A stretch of 64,000 nt of DNA, taken from positions 729,464 through 793,463 of the forward strand of contig CAJYHN010000002.1 of assembly GCA_913774665.1 (NCBI GenBank). The letters are read 5' to 3'. This document shows, piece after piece, positions 50,755-60,403 of the stretch (positions within the stretch are counted from its first letter, which is position 1; every line of letters starts with the position of its first letter). The stretch is from an uncultured Microbacterium sp. (lineage in GTDB: Bacteria > Actinomycetota > Actinomycetes > Actinomycetales > Microbacteriaceae). The notes below the pieces were generated by a model, which made no database searches, was not told the origin of the DNA, and saw only the letters and a program-made list of their open reading frames with translations. The position numbers and the translations under genes are program-made.

Positions 50755-51372
50755 TCAGCCGGCGGGGGCGTCGGGCGCGGGAGTCGGGTCCGGTACGCCG
50801 ATCGTGATGTCGGGTACGGCGACCTGCGCGGCGCCCGACGAGGTGACCGAGCGGACGAGCTGCGCCATCCAGTCGGTCCGGGTCTGACCCACGTCTCCGC
50901 TGACCTCGTCCTGTTCCTGCGGGGTCGCCGAGGCCGGCAGGTCGTTGTCGATGAGGTACACGACCTCGCCCGGGAAGGTATAGCCGAGACGCTCGCGCGC
51001 CTGGGTGCGGATATACGCGGGGTCCGACCACCGATCGCGCTGCGTCTGCAGATCGGAGACCTCGGACTGGCTCAGCTGGACCGCGCTCCGCAGCGCCTGG
51101 ATCTGCTGCCGCTGATCCATGTACGTGCCGACGGTGGGCACCAGCACGAACGTCCCGAGCACCACCAGGCCGAGCATGATCACCACGAAGCCCGAGAGGC
51201 GCACGCGTCCGAGCCATTCGCGCACGTCGACGCGCCGTTCCTCCGCCGCGGGGCGGACGGGCTGTCGCGCGGGACGCGCGACCGTCTTCGCCGAGCTCTT
51301 CGACGCCCCGGAGCCCGACTTCGGAGCCACGGATGCCGCGGGACGGCGGGGCGGCAGTGTCGGTCGCTCCAC
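50755..51372 (-). CDS. Septum formation initiator family protein (FtsB/DivIC-like)
   Basis: This 205-residue protein has a basic Pro/Ala-rich cytosolic N-terminus, one membrane helix (about 59-80), a short extracytoplasmic coiled coil (DQRQQIQALRSAVQLSQSEV) and the family's YIRTQARERLGYTFPGEVVY block, then a Pro-rich tail. It should take part in the FtsB/FtsL/FtsQ divisome complex. The GTG at 51372 follows GGAAGGGA. It lies between eno and DUF501, the conserved actinobacterial order. Confidence 0.9.
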   Translation of the reverse strand: MERPTLPPRRPAASVAPKSGSGASKSSAKTVARPARQPVRPAAEERRVDVREWLGRVRLSGFVVIMLGLVVLGTFVLVPTVGTYMDQRQQIQALRSAVQLSQSEVSDLQTQRDRWSDPAYIRTQARERLGYTFPGEVVYLIDNDLPASATPQEQDEVSGDVGQTRTDWMAQLVRSVTSSGAAQVAVPDITIGVPDPTPAPDAPAG

Positions 51373-51490
51373 GGCATCCCTTCCGTCGTCATCCCGCCCG
51401 GGATTCGGGCCGCGAGTGAGTCTACGTCGCCAACTCGGGGGCTCCCGGGGACGCGCCGGATGCTCGGCATCCGTCCGGCGAAAACGACGA

Positions 51491-51520
51491 AGGAGGGGGA
51501 ACCTCTCGGCTCCCCCTCCT
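51491..51520 (-). terminator. Rho-independent terminator of eno
   Basis: AGGAGGGGGA (51491-51500) pairs with TCCCCCTCCT (51511-51520); on the minus strand it is followed by TCGTCGTTTTCG. Confidence 0.8.
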
Positions 51521-51534
51521 CGATGGTCGGTCGA

Positions 51535-52878
<1,344 letters not shown>

Positions 52879-53008
52879 CTAGTGATCTCGCCCGGCGGGC
52901 GTGGGGCCGGGTCGGCAGCGAGGTGGCTGAGTCCGTCGAAGCCACGGGCGTGCGCGGGTTCCGGTCTCCTTCACGAGCCCGGGGACCCCGGTGCGCTCAG
53001 GGATCTCC

Positions 53009-53674
53009 TCAGGCCGAGGGCTCCACCACGATCGCCACCGCCAGCCCGTCCCAGCCCTTTCGGTCCAGGGTCTGAAGGGCCGTGGCGTCGAAACGGGGGT
53101 CGGCGCCGAGCATCAGGATGCCGCGGCGAGCGCCCTGCACCTTGCTGTCGGCCGTGTCGGCATCGGCGACTTCTCCCCCGCGAACGACGTTGTCGAGCAC
53201 GACGACCGCGCCGGGGCGACCGAGGCGCGCGGCCCAGTCGAGGTAGGTCTCGTTCGATTCCTTGTCGGCGTCGATGAAGACGAGATCGAACGGCTCCTCG
53301 TCGACGAGGGTCGGCAGCACGTCGGCTCCGCGACCGACGCGCACGTCGACGCGATCCGCGACCCCGCTGCGGGCGAGGTTGGCACGCGCGATCTCGGCGT
53401 TCGTCGGCTCCGCCTCGATCGTCACGACCCTCCCCTCCGGTCCCACCGCCCGGGCGAACCAGATCGTCGAGTACCCGCCGAGCGTGCCGACCTCGAGCAC
53501 GCGGCGCGCGCCCGCGATACGCGTGAGCAGGTGCAGGAATTTCGCGTTCACCGGCGCCACCTCGATCGCGGGGAGCCCGGCGTGGTGTTGGGCGGCGAGC
53601 GCCGCCTCCCCCGCGGGGTCCGCCCCGACGAGGGTCTCTGTCAGGAACGCGTCGACGTCTTCGTGGGTGCGCAC
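53009..53674 (-). CDS. O-methyltransferase family 3 (catechol type)
   Basis: This 221-residue SAM enzyme resembles small catechol/caffeoyl-CoA type O-methyltransferases. Motif I is RRVLEVGTLGGYSTIWFARA, the acidic SAM contact is in VVTIEAEPTNAEIARANL, and the metal and substrate region is DLVFIDADKESNETYLDWA plus VVLDNVVRGG. The substrate is unknown. The GTG at 53674 has only an adjacent GGGGGA, so the start is less certain. The next gene on this strand, ctaG-like, is 31 bases upstream and may be co-transcribed. Confidence 0.88.
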   Translation of the reverse strand: MRTHEDVDAFLTETLVGADPAGEAALAAQHHAGLPAIEVAPVNAKFLHLLTRIAGARRVLEVGTLGGYSTIWFARAVGPEGRVVTIEAEPTNAEIARANLARSGVADRVDVRVGRGADVLPTLVDEEPFDLVFIDADKESNETYLDWAARLGRPGAVVVLDNVVRGGEVADADTADSKVQGARRGILMLGADPRFDATALQTLDRKGWDGLAVAIVVEPSA

Positions 53675-53705
53675 TCCCCCAGCCTGTCGGCGTGCGAGCG
53701 GTCGG

Positions 53706-54593
53706 TCAACGCTCTCCGCGCAGGTGGGCGCGGGTCATCTCGTCGTACTCCTCGTCGGTGAGTTCGTCGAAGCCCTTCGCCTCGACGCGGTCGGACCGCA
53801 TCCACCGGATCATGAGAATCACGAGGATGGGCACGTCGGCGAACTCGGCGATGAACCAGATCATGTCGCCGGCGAGGTGCTGGTCGTGCAGCAGTGACGG
53901 CCACCACGACACCGCCTGCGTGGCATCCGGGATCAGATCCAGCACGTTGTCGTTCAGACGCATCAGCAGACCGGGCACCGAGTCGATCAGCAGCTCGACG
54001 AACGCGAGCAAGAACTCGATCGCGATGAAGGCGCCGGTGTGGACCGCGCCGAGCGCCATCATCGGCAGCACCATCGCGAGCCCGACGAGGGGCACGATGA
54101 TCCCGAGCGACGCCTCGACCACCGGATTCACGCGCAGGATGCCGGCGATCGGGGTGAGGAAGAGGCAGAAGACCGCGGCGATGACGACGGTGGCGACCAT
54201 CGCATTGCCGAAGACGCGCGTGATCCGCGACGCGAGGACGCGTTCCCGGATGCCGGCGGGGACGAGGTCGAGCGGCCGCCCGGCGGCGATACCGGCGGGG
54301 ACCGCGAAAATGAGCAGGGCGACGCGCGTCGAGAACGCCCACCGCAGCTCTGCCGAGTACGCCCCGAGGAAGCCGAGCTCGATCACCGCGTAGGGCAGCA
54401 ACCCGAGCGCGAAGAAGCCGATCGTGCGCAGCACCGGCCAGGGTTCTCCGCGACGGCGGACGCGTCGAACTCCGAGGAGGTAGGCCGCGGATGCCACGAA
54501 GAGCACGCCGAGCGTGATCGGATCGGCGCGCCAGGTGCTGAGGAAGACATCGATGGGAGGCGTGGAAGAACGGTAGAACCGCGAGCTATGCAT
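53706..54593 (-). CDS. Cytochrome c oxidase assembly protein (CtaG/caa3 type)
   Basis: This 295-residue protein has about seven membrane helices and belongs to the caa3-type CtaG family that helps insert copper into cytochrome oxidase. Blocks include FLSTWRADPITLGVLFVASA, ALLIFAVPAGIAAGRPLDLV, and the HDQHLAGDMIWFIAEFADVP segment with histidines and Asp/Met typical of the C-terminal helices. The cytosolic tail is acidic. The ATG at 54593 lacks a clear ribosome site. Oxidase subunits are not in the window. Confidence 0.87.
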   Translation of the reverse strand: MHSSRFYRSSTPPIDVFLSTWRADPITLGVLFVASAAYLLGVRRVRRRGEPWPVLRTIGFFALGLLPYAVIELGFLGAYSAELRWAFSTRVALLIFAVPAGIAAGRPLDLVPAGIRERVLASRITRVFGNAMVATVVIAAVFCLFLTPIAGILRVNPVVEASLGIIVPLVGLAMVLPMMALGAVHTGAFIAIEFLLAFVELLIDSVPGLLMRLNDNVLDLIPDATQAVSWWPSLLHDQHLAGDMIWFIAEFADVPILVILMIRWMRSDRVEAKGFDELTDEEYDEMTRAHLRGER

Positions 54594-54687
54594 CCGCCGG
54601 GGATCGGGGGCGAACCGGACTCCCGCGATTCCGGCACGCGTGGCGTCGGGACCGTAGGAATCCGACGCGGGGCGCCCGGTCCCCGAT

Positions 54688-55536
54688 TCAGACGGTCGGC
54701 GGGCTCACGCGGTCCGGCACATCGTCGGCGCGCGCGCCGGGCCGAGGCACCGGTTCGAGGGCCGCGAGCACCGCCGGAAGCAGCGCCTCCGCCGTCCGCC
54801 GGTACCCGAGTGCACTGGGGTGGAACCGGTCCACGCTGAACATCTCGTCGGGTCGCTCGGCGAACACCGGTCCGACCGCCCGCGCCAGGGCCACGACCCG
54901 TCCTCCGGCACGGCGGACCGCTGCGGCCTGGGCCGAGGCCAGCTGCCGCGAGGAGCGGGCCGCGAGAGCGCGCAGCGGCTGCGGGATCGCCCGGAGGGTT
55001 CCGAGGTCAGGACACGTGCCGACCACGACGGGCACCCCGCGCCCGCGCAACTCCCGTACGACCTGCTCCAGCTGCTCCGCCGAGCGCGAGGCCGGCACGC
55101 GATGCGTCACGTCGTTCCCGCCCACGACGATGACCGCGGCATCCGGCCGGTACCCCTCCGGAAGCGTGGCGACCTGAGCGGCCAGGGCCGAGGTCTCCGA
55201 CCCCACCACCGCGGCCGTCCGCAACCGGACAGGACGCCCCGCCTCGCGGGCGATGCCCTTCGCCAGCCGCGCGCCGAGCGTGTCCCGACGGTGTCCTGCG
55301 CCAAGCCCCGCGGCGATCGAGTCGCCGAGCACGAGCAGTTCGACCGGCTCACCCGGGTGCTTCTTGCGGCGCCAGACACGGTCGGCGTCGAGCGCCTGTT
55401 CGCCGAGGGGCTTGCCGATGCGGCGCCGAGCGATCGCCGCCTGGCGGGAGATGAGGGTCCGCAGCCCCACGGCCCCGGCACCGGCGAGCGCGACGACGGA
55501 CGCCGCGGTCAGGGTCACCGGTCGACGCGTTCGCAT
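54688..55536 (-). CDS. SGNH/GDSL hydrolase
   Basis: This 282-residue protein is an esterase or lipase-like hydrolase. An N-terminal hydrophobic stretch (about residues 8-26) may anchor or export it. The nucleophile is in ELLVLGDSIAAGLGAG, the oxyanion glycine and asparagine are in VVGGNDVTHRV, and the Asp/His pair is in VDRFHPSALGYRRTAEALL. The ATG at 55536 has TGTCAT six bases upstream and begins at a basic MRTRR signal-like start; a longer in-frame extension is not family-like. The substrate is unknown. Confidence 0.87.
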   Translation of the reverse strand: MRTRRPVTLTAASVVALAGAGAVGLRTLISRQAAIARRRIGKPLGEQALDADRVWRRKKHPGEPVELLVLGDSIAAGLGAGHRRDTLGARLAKGIAREAGRPVRLRTAAVVGSETSALAAQVATLPEGYRPDAAVIVVGGNDVTHRVPASRSAEQLEQVVRELRGRGVPVVVGTCPDLGTLRAIPQPLRALAARSSRQLASAQAAAVRRAGGRVVALARAVGPVFAERPDEMFSVDRFHPSALGYRRTAEALLPAVLAALEPVPRPGARADDVPDRVSPPTV

Positions 55537-55603
55537 AATCCGATGACACCCGCCCGCAGTGAACGAGCGGTGGACGCGCCGTGACGAGGGGGCGACGTCG
55601 GGC

Positions 55604-55644
55604 TCCCGGCATCCCGTGAACACGATCGAAACGGGATGCCGGGA
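55604..55644 (-). terminator. Terminator of the second MFS gene
   Basis: A perfect 14-bp stem (55604-55617 with 55631-55644) lies immediately after the MFS stop on the minus strand. Confidence 0.7.
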
Positions 55645-55645
55645 C

Positions 55646-57091
55646 TCACTGCGCCGCCGACCGGCTCCGCGCGCGCAGGGCGACGGCGAGGGCGAGCACG
55701 GCCACCGCCAGCGCGATGTCGAAGGCGAGCCCCGCGAGCAGCTCGGTACGGCCGCCGACGCCGGTGAGCGTGACGATCCCGCCGATGACGATCACGCCGA
55801 ACGAGAGGGCCAGCTGCTGCGCGGTGCTGAACATCCCTCCCGACAGGCCGGCGGCCTCCACCGGTACCTCGCGCACCACGAGCTGGGTGAGCGGCGAGAA
55901 GATCAGCGCCTGCCCCGCCCCGAGGACGACGAGGGCGGGCTGCAGCCACAGGCCGATGTCGTGCCCCCACGCGAGGGCGAGCGTCACCGCCATCGCGACG
56001 AGGGCGAGGATCTGCATCGAGACGCCGAGCACGAGGGTCGAGTCGCCGATCCTGGCCTGGATGCGAGCGACCGCCAGCGACACGGCCGCGAACACGACGG
56101 CGAACGGCAACAGAGCCATCCCGGCCTCGAGCGACGACAGCCCTCCGGCCTCGACCGCGCGCGGGAAGACGTAGAGCAGGGCCGAGTACCCGGCGAAGAA
56201 AAGCGCCGCGGCGGCCAGACCCAGCTGCAAAGGCCGCAGTCGCAGCACGCTCGGCGGCAGCAGGGGAACCCTGCCGGAGCGTTCGATCGCGTTCTGGTGC
56301 ACCCACATCGCCCCCAGGGACACGGCGGCGACGACCAGCGCGGCCGCCACGGGCCACGACCAGTTCCAGACCGGGCCGAAGGTCAGCGCCACCGAGACGG
56401 CCAGAATGCCGAGGCCGAGTGCCGCGGTGCCCACCAGGTCGATCGCGACGACCTCGTGCGCGCGGGAGCGCGGTGCCAGAGGGGCGAGCGAGATCGCGGC
56501 GACGGCGATGAGCGCGACGACGACGAAGACCGCGCGCCATCCCTCGACCGGCCCGAACGACAGGGCTGCCAGCGCCCCTCCCGCGACCTGGCCGACGGCG
56601 GCGCCGATGCCACCACTCGCTCCGAACGCGGCGATCGCGCGGGTGCGCGCCGCGCCCTGCGATGTCGCCTGGATCGTCGCGAGCACCTGGGGGGTGCAGA
56701 GCGCCGCTCCCACTCCCTGCACGATGCGAGCGGCGATGAGCGTCTCGATCGACGGGGCGAGCGCGCAGGCGATCGCCGACACGAGGAAGAGCCCCATCCC
56801 GACGACGTACAGACGGTGCCGCCCGAAGCGATCGCCCAGCCGGCCGCCCAGGATGAGGAGCACGGCGAACGGGATGCCGTACCCGGCGATCACCAGCTCG
56901 AGGGCGACGTCCCCCGCTCCGAATCGCTCGCGGAGCGTCGGGAGGATCACGGTCACCGCGTTGAAGGCGAAGGTGCCCGCCCCGGGCCCCACGAGGAAGC
57001 CGAGGTAGCGCCACGTGGGCACCTCGGCGGAAGCGCCGGGGCGGAGGGGCACCGGGGCGGTCCCGGTGGCGGGGTGTGCGGATGTCGTCAT
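55646..57091 (-). CDS. MFS drug exporter, DHA2-like
   Basis: This 481-residue transporter has the drug/H+ antiporter signature in GGRLGDRFGRHRLYVVGMGL and RIVQGVGAALCTPQVLATIQ, with about fourteen hydrophobic segments. It probably exports a toxic compound. The ATG at 57091 has CATGCT six bases upstream and no ribosome site; the much longer open frame upstream reads antisense through the regulator gene. It is divergent from an MmyB-type regulator across a gap holding a perfect palindrome, the usual arrangement of a pump and its repressor. Confidence 0.88.
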   Translation of the reverse strand: MTTSAHPATGTAPVPLRPGASAEVPTWRYLGFLVGPGAGTFAFNAVTVILPTLRERFGAGDVALELVIAGYGIPFAVLLILGGRLGDRFGRHRLYVVGMGLFLVSAIACALAPSIETLIAARIVQGVGAALCTPQVLATIQATSQGAARTRAIAAFGASGGIGAAVGQVAGGALAALSFGPVEGWRAVFVVVALIAVAAISLAPLAPRSRAHEVVAIDLVGTAALGLGILAVSVALTFGPVWNWSWPVAAALVVAAVSLGAMWVHQNAIERSGRVPLLPPSVLRLRPLQLGLAAAALFFAGYSALLYVFPRAVEAGGLSSLEAGMALLPFAVVFAAVSLAVARIQARIGDSTLVLGVSMQILALVAMAVTLALAWGHDIGLWLQPALVVLGAGQALIFSPLTQLVVREVPVEAAGLSGGMFSTAQQLALSFGVIVIGGIVTLTGVGGRTELLAGLAFDIALAVAVLALAVALRARSRSAAQ

Positions 57092-57115
57092 GGTGCCAGC
57101 ATGCGGGCCGCCGCA

Positions 57116-57150
57116 TCCTGGTACCAGGAGTGCGCTCATCCTGGTAATGG
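57116..57150. promoter_or_regulatory. Likely operator: TCCTGGTACCAGGA palindrome plus half-site repeat
   Basis: A perfect 14-bp palindrome spans 57116-57129, and the half-site TCCTGGTA recurs at 57139-57146 on the same face about two helical turns away. It lies about 25-60 bases upstream of the MFS start and 70-100 bases before the regulator gene, so it is the natural binding site of that regulator. Confidence 0.55.
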
Positions 57151-57217
57151 CACCACTCCCCTCCGGCGTCGCGATGACGGAGGAGCGTCCTAAGATCGCC
57201 GGAGAGAAAGGGATGCC

Positions 57218-58075
57218 ATGACCCGATCCGACGAGGTGCGCGCCGAATTCGCGGGGTTCCTCCGCAGCAGACGAGCGCGCCTGCGTCCCTCCGATGTGGG
57301 GCTTCCCGAGGGGGCACGGCGCCGCGTCGCGGGCCTGCGACGCGAAGAGGTCGCGCAGCTCGCCGGGGTGGGCCTGACCTGGTACACCTGGCTCGAGCAG
57401 GGGCGCCCGATCGCGGCTTCCGCCCAGGTCGTCGCCGCGATCGCGCGAGCACTCCGGCTGAGCGATGACGAGCGAGACCACCTGTTCGCGCTCGCCGACC
57501 TGCCGGTTCCCGACCGCGAGGCGCGACTGTGCGTCGGAGCCACCCACCTCGACCTGCTCGAGAAGCTCCTCCCCTACCCGGCCGCGGTCCAGACCGCGCG
57601 GTTCGACATCCGCGCCTACAACCGCGCGTACCGCTACCTCTTCGACGACCTCGACGAGATGCCCGCCGAGCGCCGCAACTGCGCCGTCCTGCTGTTCACC
57701 GATACCGAGTGGCAGCGTTCGCACGTCGATCTCGACCACGCCCAGCGGCGGATCGCCGCGCGCCTGCGCGCCGCCTACGGTCGCCATCACGAGGAACCCT
57801 CGTGGCAGCGTTTCGTCGCCGACCTCGAAGAAGAGTCCCCGCGCTTCGCCGAGCTGTGGCGGCTCGGCGACGTCGGAGGAGAACGCAACGCGAGCAAACA
57901 CCTCGTCCACGCCCGCGTCGGCGAACTCCACCTCGAGATGTCCAGTCTCTGGATCGACGACGGACTGGGCTCGCGCGTGGTCTGGTTCTCGCCGCGCGAC
58001 GCCGAAACCGCGGCTCGCCTCGAACGCCTCGCCGCGGAGAACCCGGCCGAAGCCCTCATCAGCGCGGTGGCGTGA
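57218..58075 (+). CDS. XRE-family regulator with MmyB-like ligand domain
   Basis: This 285-residue regulator has an N-terminal helix-turn-helix (LRREEVAQLAGVGLTWYTWL, about residues 38-60) and a C-terminal MmyB-like domain (about 105-270; FDIRAYNRAYRYLFDDLDEM and SKHLVHARVGELHLEMSSLW). MmyB-type domains are PAS-like and thought to bind small fatty-acid-like ligands. The ATG at 57218 follows GGAGAGAAAGGG; TAAGAT at 57191-57196 may be its -10 box. It probably represses the divergent MFS gene and itself through the palindrome between them. Confidence 0.88.
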   Translation: MTRSDEVRAEFAGFLRSRRARLRPSDVGLPEGARRRVAGLRREEVAQLAGVGLTWYTWLEQGRPIAASAQVVAAIARALRLSDDERDHLFALADLPVPDREARLCVGATHLDLLEKLLPYPAAVQTARFDIRAYNRAYRYLFDDLDEMPAERRNCAVLLFTDTEWQRSHVDLDHAQRRIAARLRAAYGRHHEEPSWQRFVADLEEESPRFAELWRLGDVGGERNASKHLVHARVGELHLEMSSLWIDDGLGSRVVWFSPRDAETAARLERLAAENPAEALISAVA

Positions 58076-58138
58076 CCCCGCCCCGCGCGCCGTCGACCGG
58101 GCCACGGCAGCGAGGGCCGGCATCCCCTCCCGTCGTCG

Positions 58139-59413
58139 TCAGGAGAGCGGCTTGAACTCGAGGGTCTCGGGGGTCGTGTCGGCGTTCACGGTCGCGAACG
58201 AGGCGTAGCCGTCCGCCGCGGAGCGCTCGAGCAGCGCCTTCATGTTCTTCGCGCGCTGCTCCACGCGCACGCGCGCACCGTCGGCGATCAGCGCCGTCTT
58301 CAGGGCGAGCAGTCGGGCGAACGGCACGTCGCGATCGTGCACGAGCACTACCGTGCGCTCCTCCGCGGCGTCCGCGTCGGGCAGCAGATCGACGATGCGC
58401 TCGAACCCGATCGAGAAGCCCACGGCGGGAACCTGCTGACCGAGGAAACGCCCGATCATGCCGTCGTACCGGCCGCCGCCGCCGAGCGAGTAGTCGACGC
58501 TCGGGTGGGCGAGCTCGAAGATCGTGCCCGTGTAGTAGCCCATGCCCCGCACGAGGAACGGGTCGAAGACCAGGGGGACCGCTCCGCCACGCGCGGCGGC
58601 CACCGTGTCGCCGAGATCGACGAGGTGCGCGACGACCTCGTCCGGGATGCCGTCGGGCAGCGCCGCGCGGATGCCGGCCTCATCGAACGACGCCTCGACC
58701 GCGGGGCGCTCGAGGTACACGGCGAAGGCGTCGACCGCCGAGGCGTTCACCCCGCGTCCGCGCAGCTCGTCCACGACCCCCGTGGGACCGACCTTGTCGA
58801 GCTTGTCGATCGTGATGAGCACGCCCGGGCGCTCATCGGGCGCGAAACCGAAGACGTCGAGCATCGCGTCGAGGGCGCGCCGGTCGTTGACGCGGATCGA
58901 CCCGCCCTCGAGACCCAGCGCGTCGAGCACGTCGAGGCTCGCGGTCATCAGTTCGGCCTCGGCGCGCGCCGACGCGTCGCCGATGATGTCGATGTCGCAC
59001 TGCATGAACTGGCGGTAACGCCCCTTCTGCGGGCGCTCGGCGCGCCAGACCGGGGCGATCTGAATCGAGCGGAACACTGCCGGAAGCTGCGCGCGGTGCG
59101 TCGCGAAGAACCGGGCGAGGGGCACGGTGAGGTCGTAGCGCAGGCCCAGATCGGTCAGCGCGGCGGGGTCGTCGGCGGCGGCGCGGATGCCATCGGCATC
59201 CATCCCCCGCTTGAGGATGCTGAACGACAGCTTCTCGTTGTCGCCGCCGATGCCCGCGTGCAGGCGGTCGTAATCCTCCATGACGGGTGTCTCGATCTCG
59301 TCGAAGCCGTGAGCACGATAGCGCTCGCGGATGACGGCGAGCACGCGCTCGCGACGGGCCTTGTCAGCGGGGAGGAAGTCGCGCATGCCGCGCGGCGGGT
59401 TCACGGATGCCAC
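58139..59413 (-). CDS. hisS: Histidine--tRNA ligase
   Basis: This 424-residue class II synthetase charges tRNA-His. Motif 1 is around GFDEIETPVMED, motif 2 is FRSIQIAPVWRAERPQKGRY with RQFMQCDIDIIG, and the histidine-specific LVFDPFLVRGMGYYTGTIFE and GGRYDGMIG blocks follow; the anticodon-binding domain is at the end. The GTG at 59413 gives VASVNPPRGMRDFLP, the expected N-terminus, with AAGAAT six bases upstream. An in-frame extension to 59467 is unlikely. MazG is encoded 110 bases upstream. Confidence 0.95.
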   Translation of the reverse strand: MASVNPPRGMRDFLPADKARRERVLAVIRERYRAHGFDEIETPVMEDYDRLHAGIGGDNEKLSFSILKRGMDADGIRAAADDPAALTDLGLRYDLTVPLARFFATHRAQLPAVFRSIQIAPVWRAERPQKGRYRQFMQCDIDIIGDASARAEAELMTASLDVLDALGLEGGSIRVNDRRALDAMLDVFGFAPDERPGVLITIDKLDKVGPTGVVDELRGRGVNASAVDAFAVYLERPAVEASFDEAGIRAALPDGIPDEVVAHLVDLGDTVAAARGGAVPLVFDPFLVRGMGYYTGTIFELAHPSVDYSLGGGGRYDGMIGRFLGQQVPAVGFSIGFERIVDLLPDADAAEERTVVLVHDRDVPFARLLALKTALIADGARVRVEQRAKNMKALLERSAADGYASFATVNADTTPETLEFKPLS

Positions 59414-59526
59414 CGCCCCATTCTTCCAGAGCGGCGCGGGCGGTCCGTCGTCCGGCGCGTCACCCACCGGAGCCCGGGATCACCCGCACCGACCGCAGCG
59501 GAACGTGAGCGCTCGCGCGGAGCCCG

Positions 59527-60168
59527 TCAGCTCGGGCCCGCCTCCGTCTCGCGCACCTCGGCCCGCAGGTCGCGCACGCGTTCGCGCAGGGCGCGCTCGG
59601 CATCCCAACCGCGCGAGCGGGCCAACTGCACGAGGGTCAGCAGCGCGTCACCGAGCTCCGCCTCGGTCGCGGGGTCGGCCAGGTGATGCGTCGGCGCGCA
59701 GACACCGACCTGCGCGGCCTTGCCCATCACCTTCTGCGCGAGGGCGAGAGCGGGCATGTGGTCGCTGACCCCGTCCAGCACGCTGGTGCGCGCGCTCTTC
59801 TCGGCCGCCTTGGCCGCGTTCCAGTGCACCAGCACCTCCTCGGGTGTGGTGGCCACGGCATCCGCGAACACGTGAGGATGCCGTCGCACCATCTTCTCGG
59901 TGAGTCCCCGCGCGACGTCGTCGATGTCGAAGGGATCGTCGGCATCGCCCGCGGCGATCTCGGCATGGAACAGGACCTGCCAAAGCAGGTCGCCGAGCTC
60001 CTCGCGCAGGTCGGCGCGCGTGCCGGACTCGACGGCGTCGATGACCTCGGCGCTCTCCTCGACGAGGTACGGCACGAGGTCGCGGTGGTCGATGCTCCGC
60101 GTCCAGGCGCAGCGTTCGCGCACCGCACGCATGGTGTTCGCGGCCTCCCGCAGGGCGTCGTCGCTCAC
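59527..60168 (-). CDS. mazG: Nucleoside triphosphate pyrophosphohydrolase MazG
   Basis: This 213-residue enzyme hydrolyses NTPs, including damaged ones, to NMP and pyrophosphate. The metal-binding helix pair is YLVEESAEVIDAVESG and LREELGDLLWQVLFHAEIA, and KMVRRHPHVFAD is the conserved middle block. The C-terminal half has a second, weaker MazG-like segment (TEAELGDALLTLVQLARS). The start GTG at 60168 follows GAAGGAGG with ideal spacing. In other actinobacteria mazG is near eno; here it is 7 kb away. It is divergent from ppc. Confidence 0.93.
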   Translation of the reverse strand: MSDDALREAANTMRAVRERCAWTRSIDHRDLVPYLVEESAEVIDAVESGTRADLREELGDLLWQVLFHAEIAAGDADDPFDIDDVARGLTEKMVRRHPHVFADAVATTPEEVLVHWNAAKAAEKSARTSVLDGVSDHMPALALAQKVMGKAAQVGVCAPTHHLADPATEAELGDALLTLVQLARSRGWDAERALRERVRDLRAEVRETEAGPS

Positions 60169-60390
60169 GGTTCCTCCTTCGGCGGGCCCGGCGGTCCGCT
60201 CGCCACGAGTATCCCCCTCGCCGGGGCGTGCGGTGCCCGCCCGTGCCGTACGCCGGAGATTTCGGGATGCCGAGCCCCCGCGCCCCGAATCACTGCGGCC
60301 TCACGCAGGCGAAGCCGGAGATTGTCCGGTGTTCGACCGGTCGGACCGTCGCCTGCCGTTACACGTGAATCGGTGCGCCCTCGACGCCGA

Positions 60391-60396
60391 TAATCT
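60391..60396 (+). promoter_or_regulatory. -10 TAATCT for leaderless ppc mRNA
   Basis: TAATCT ends seven bases before the GTG at 60404, deciding the start within a longer open frame. Confidence 0.55.
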
Positions 60397-60403
60397 GGGG
60401 CGT

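Noticed and set aside
55559-57193. 544-codon frame antisense to the second MFS gene
   Set aside because: Shadow composition (Arg/Asp/Gly/His) and complete overlap with a clear transporter gene.
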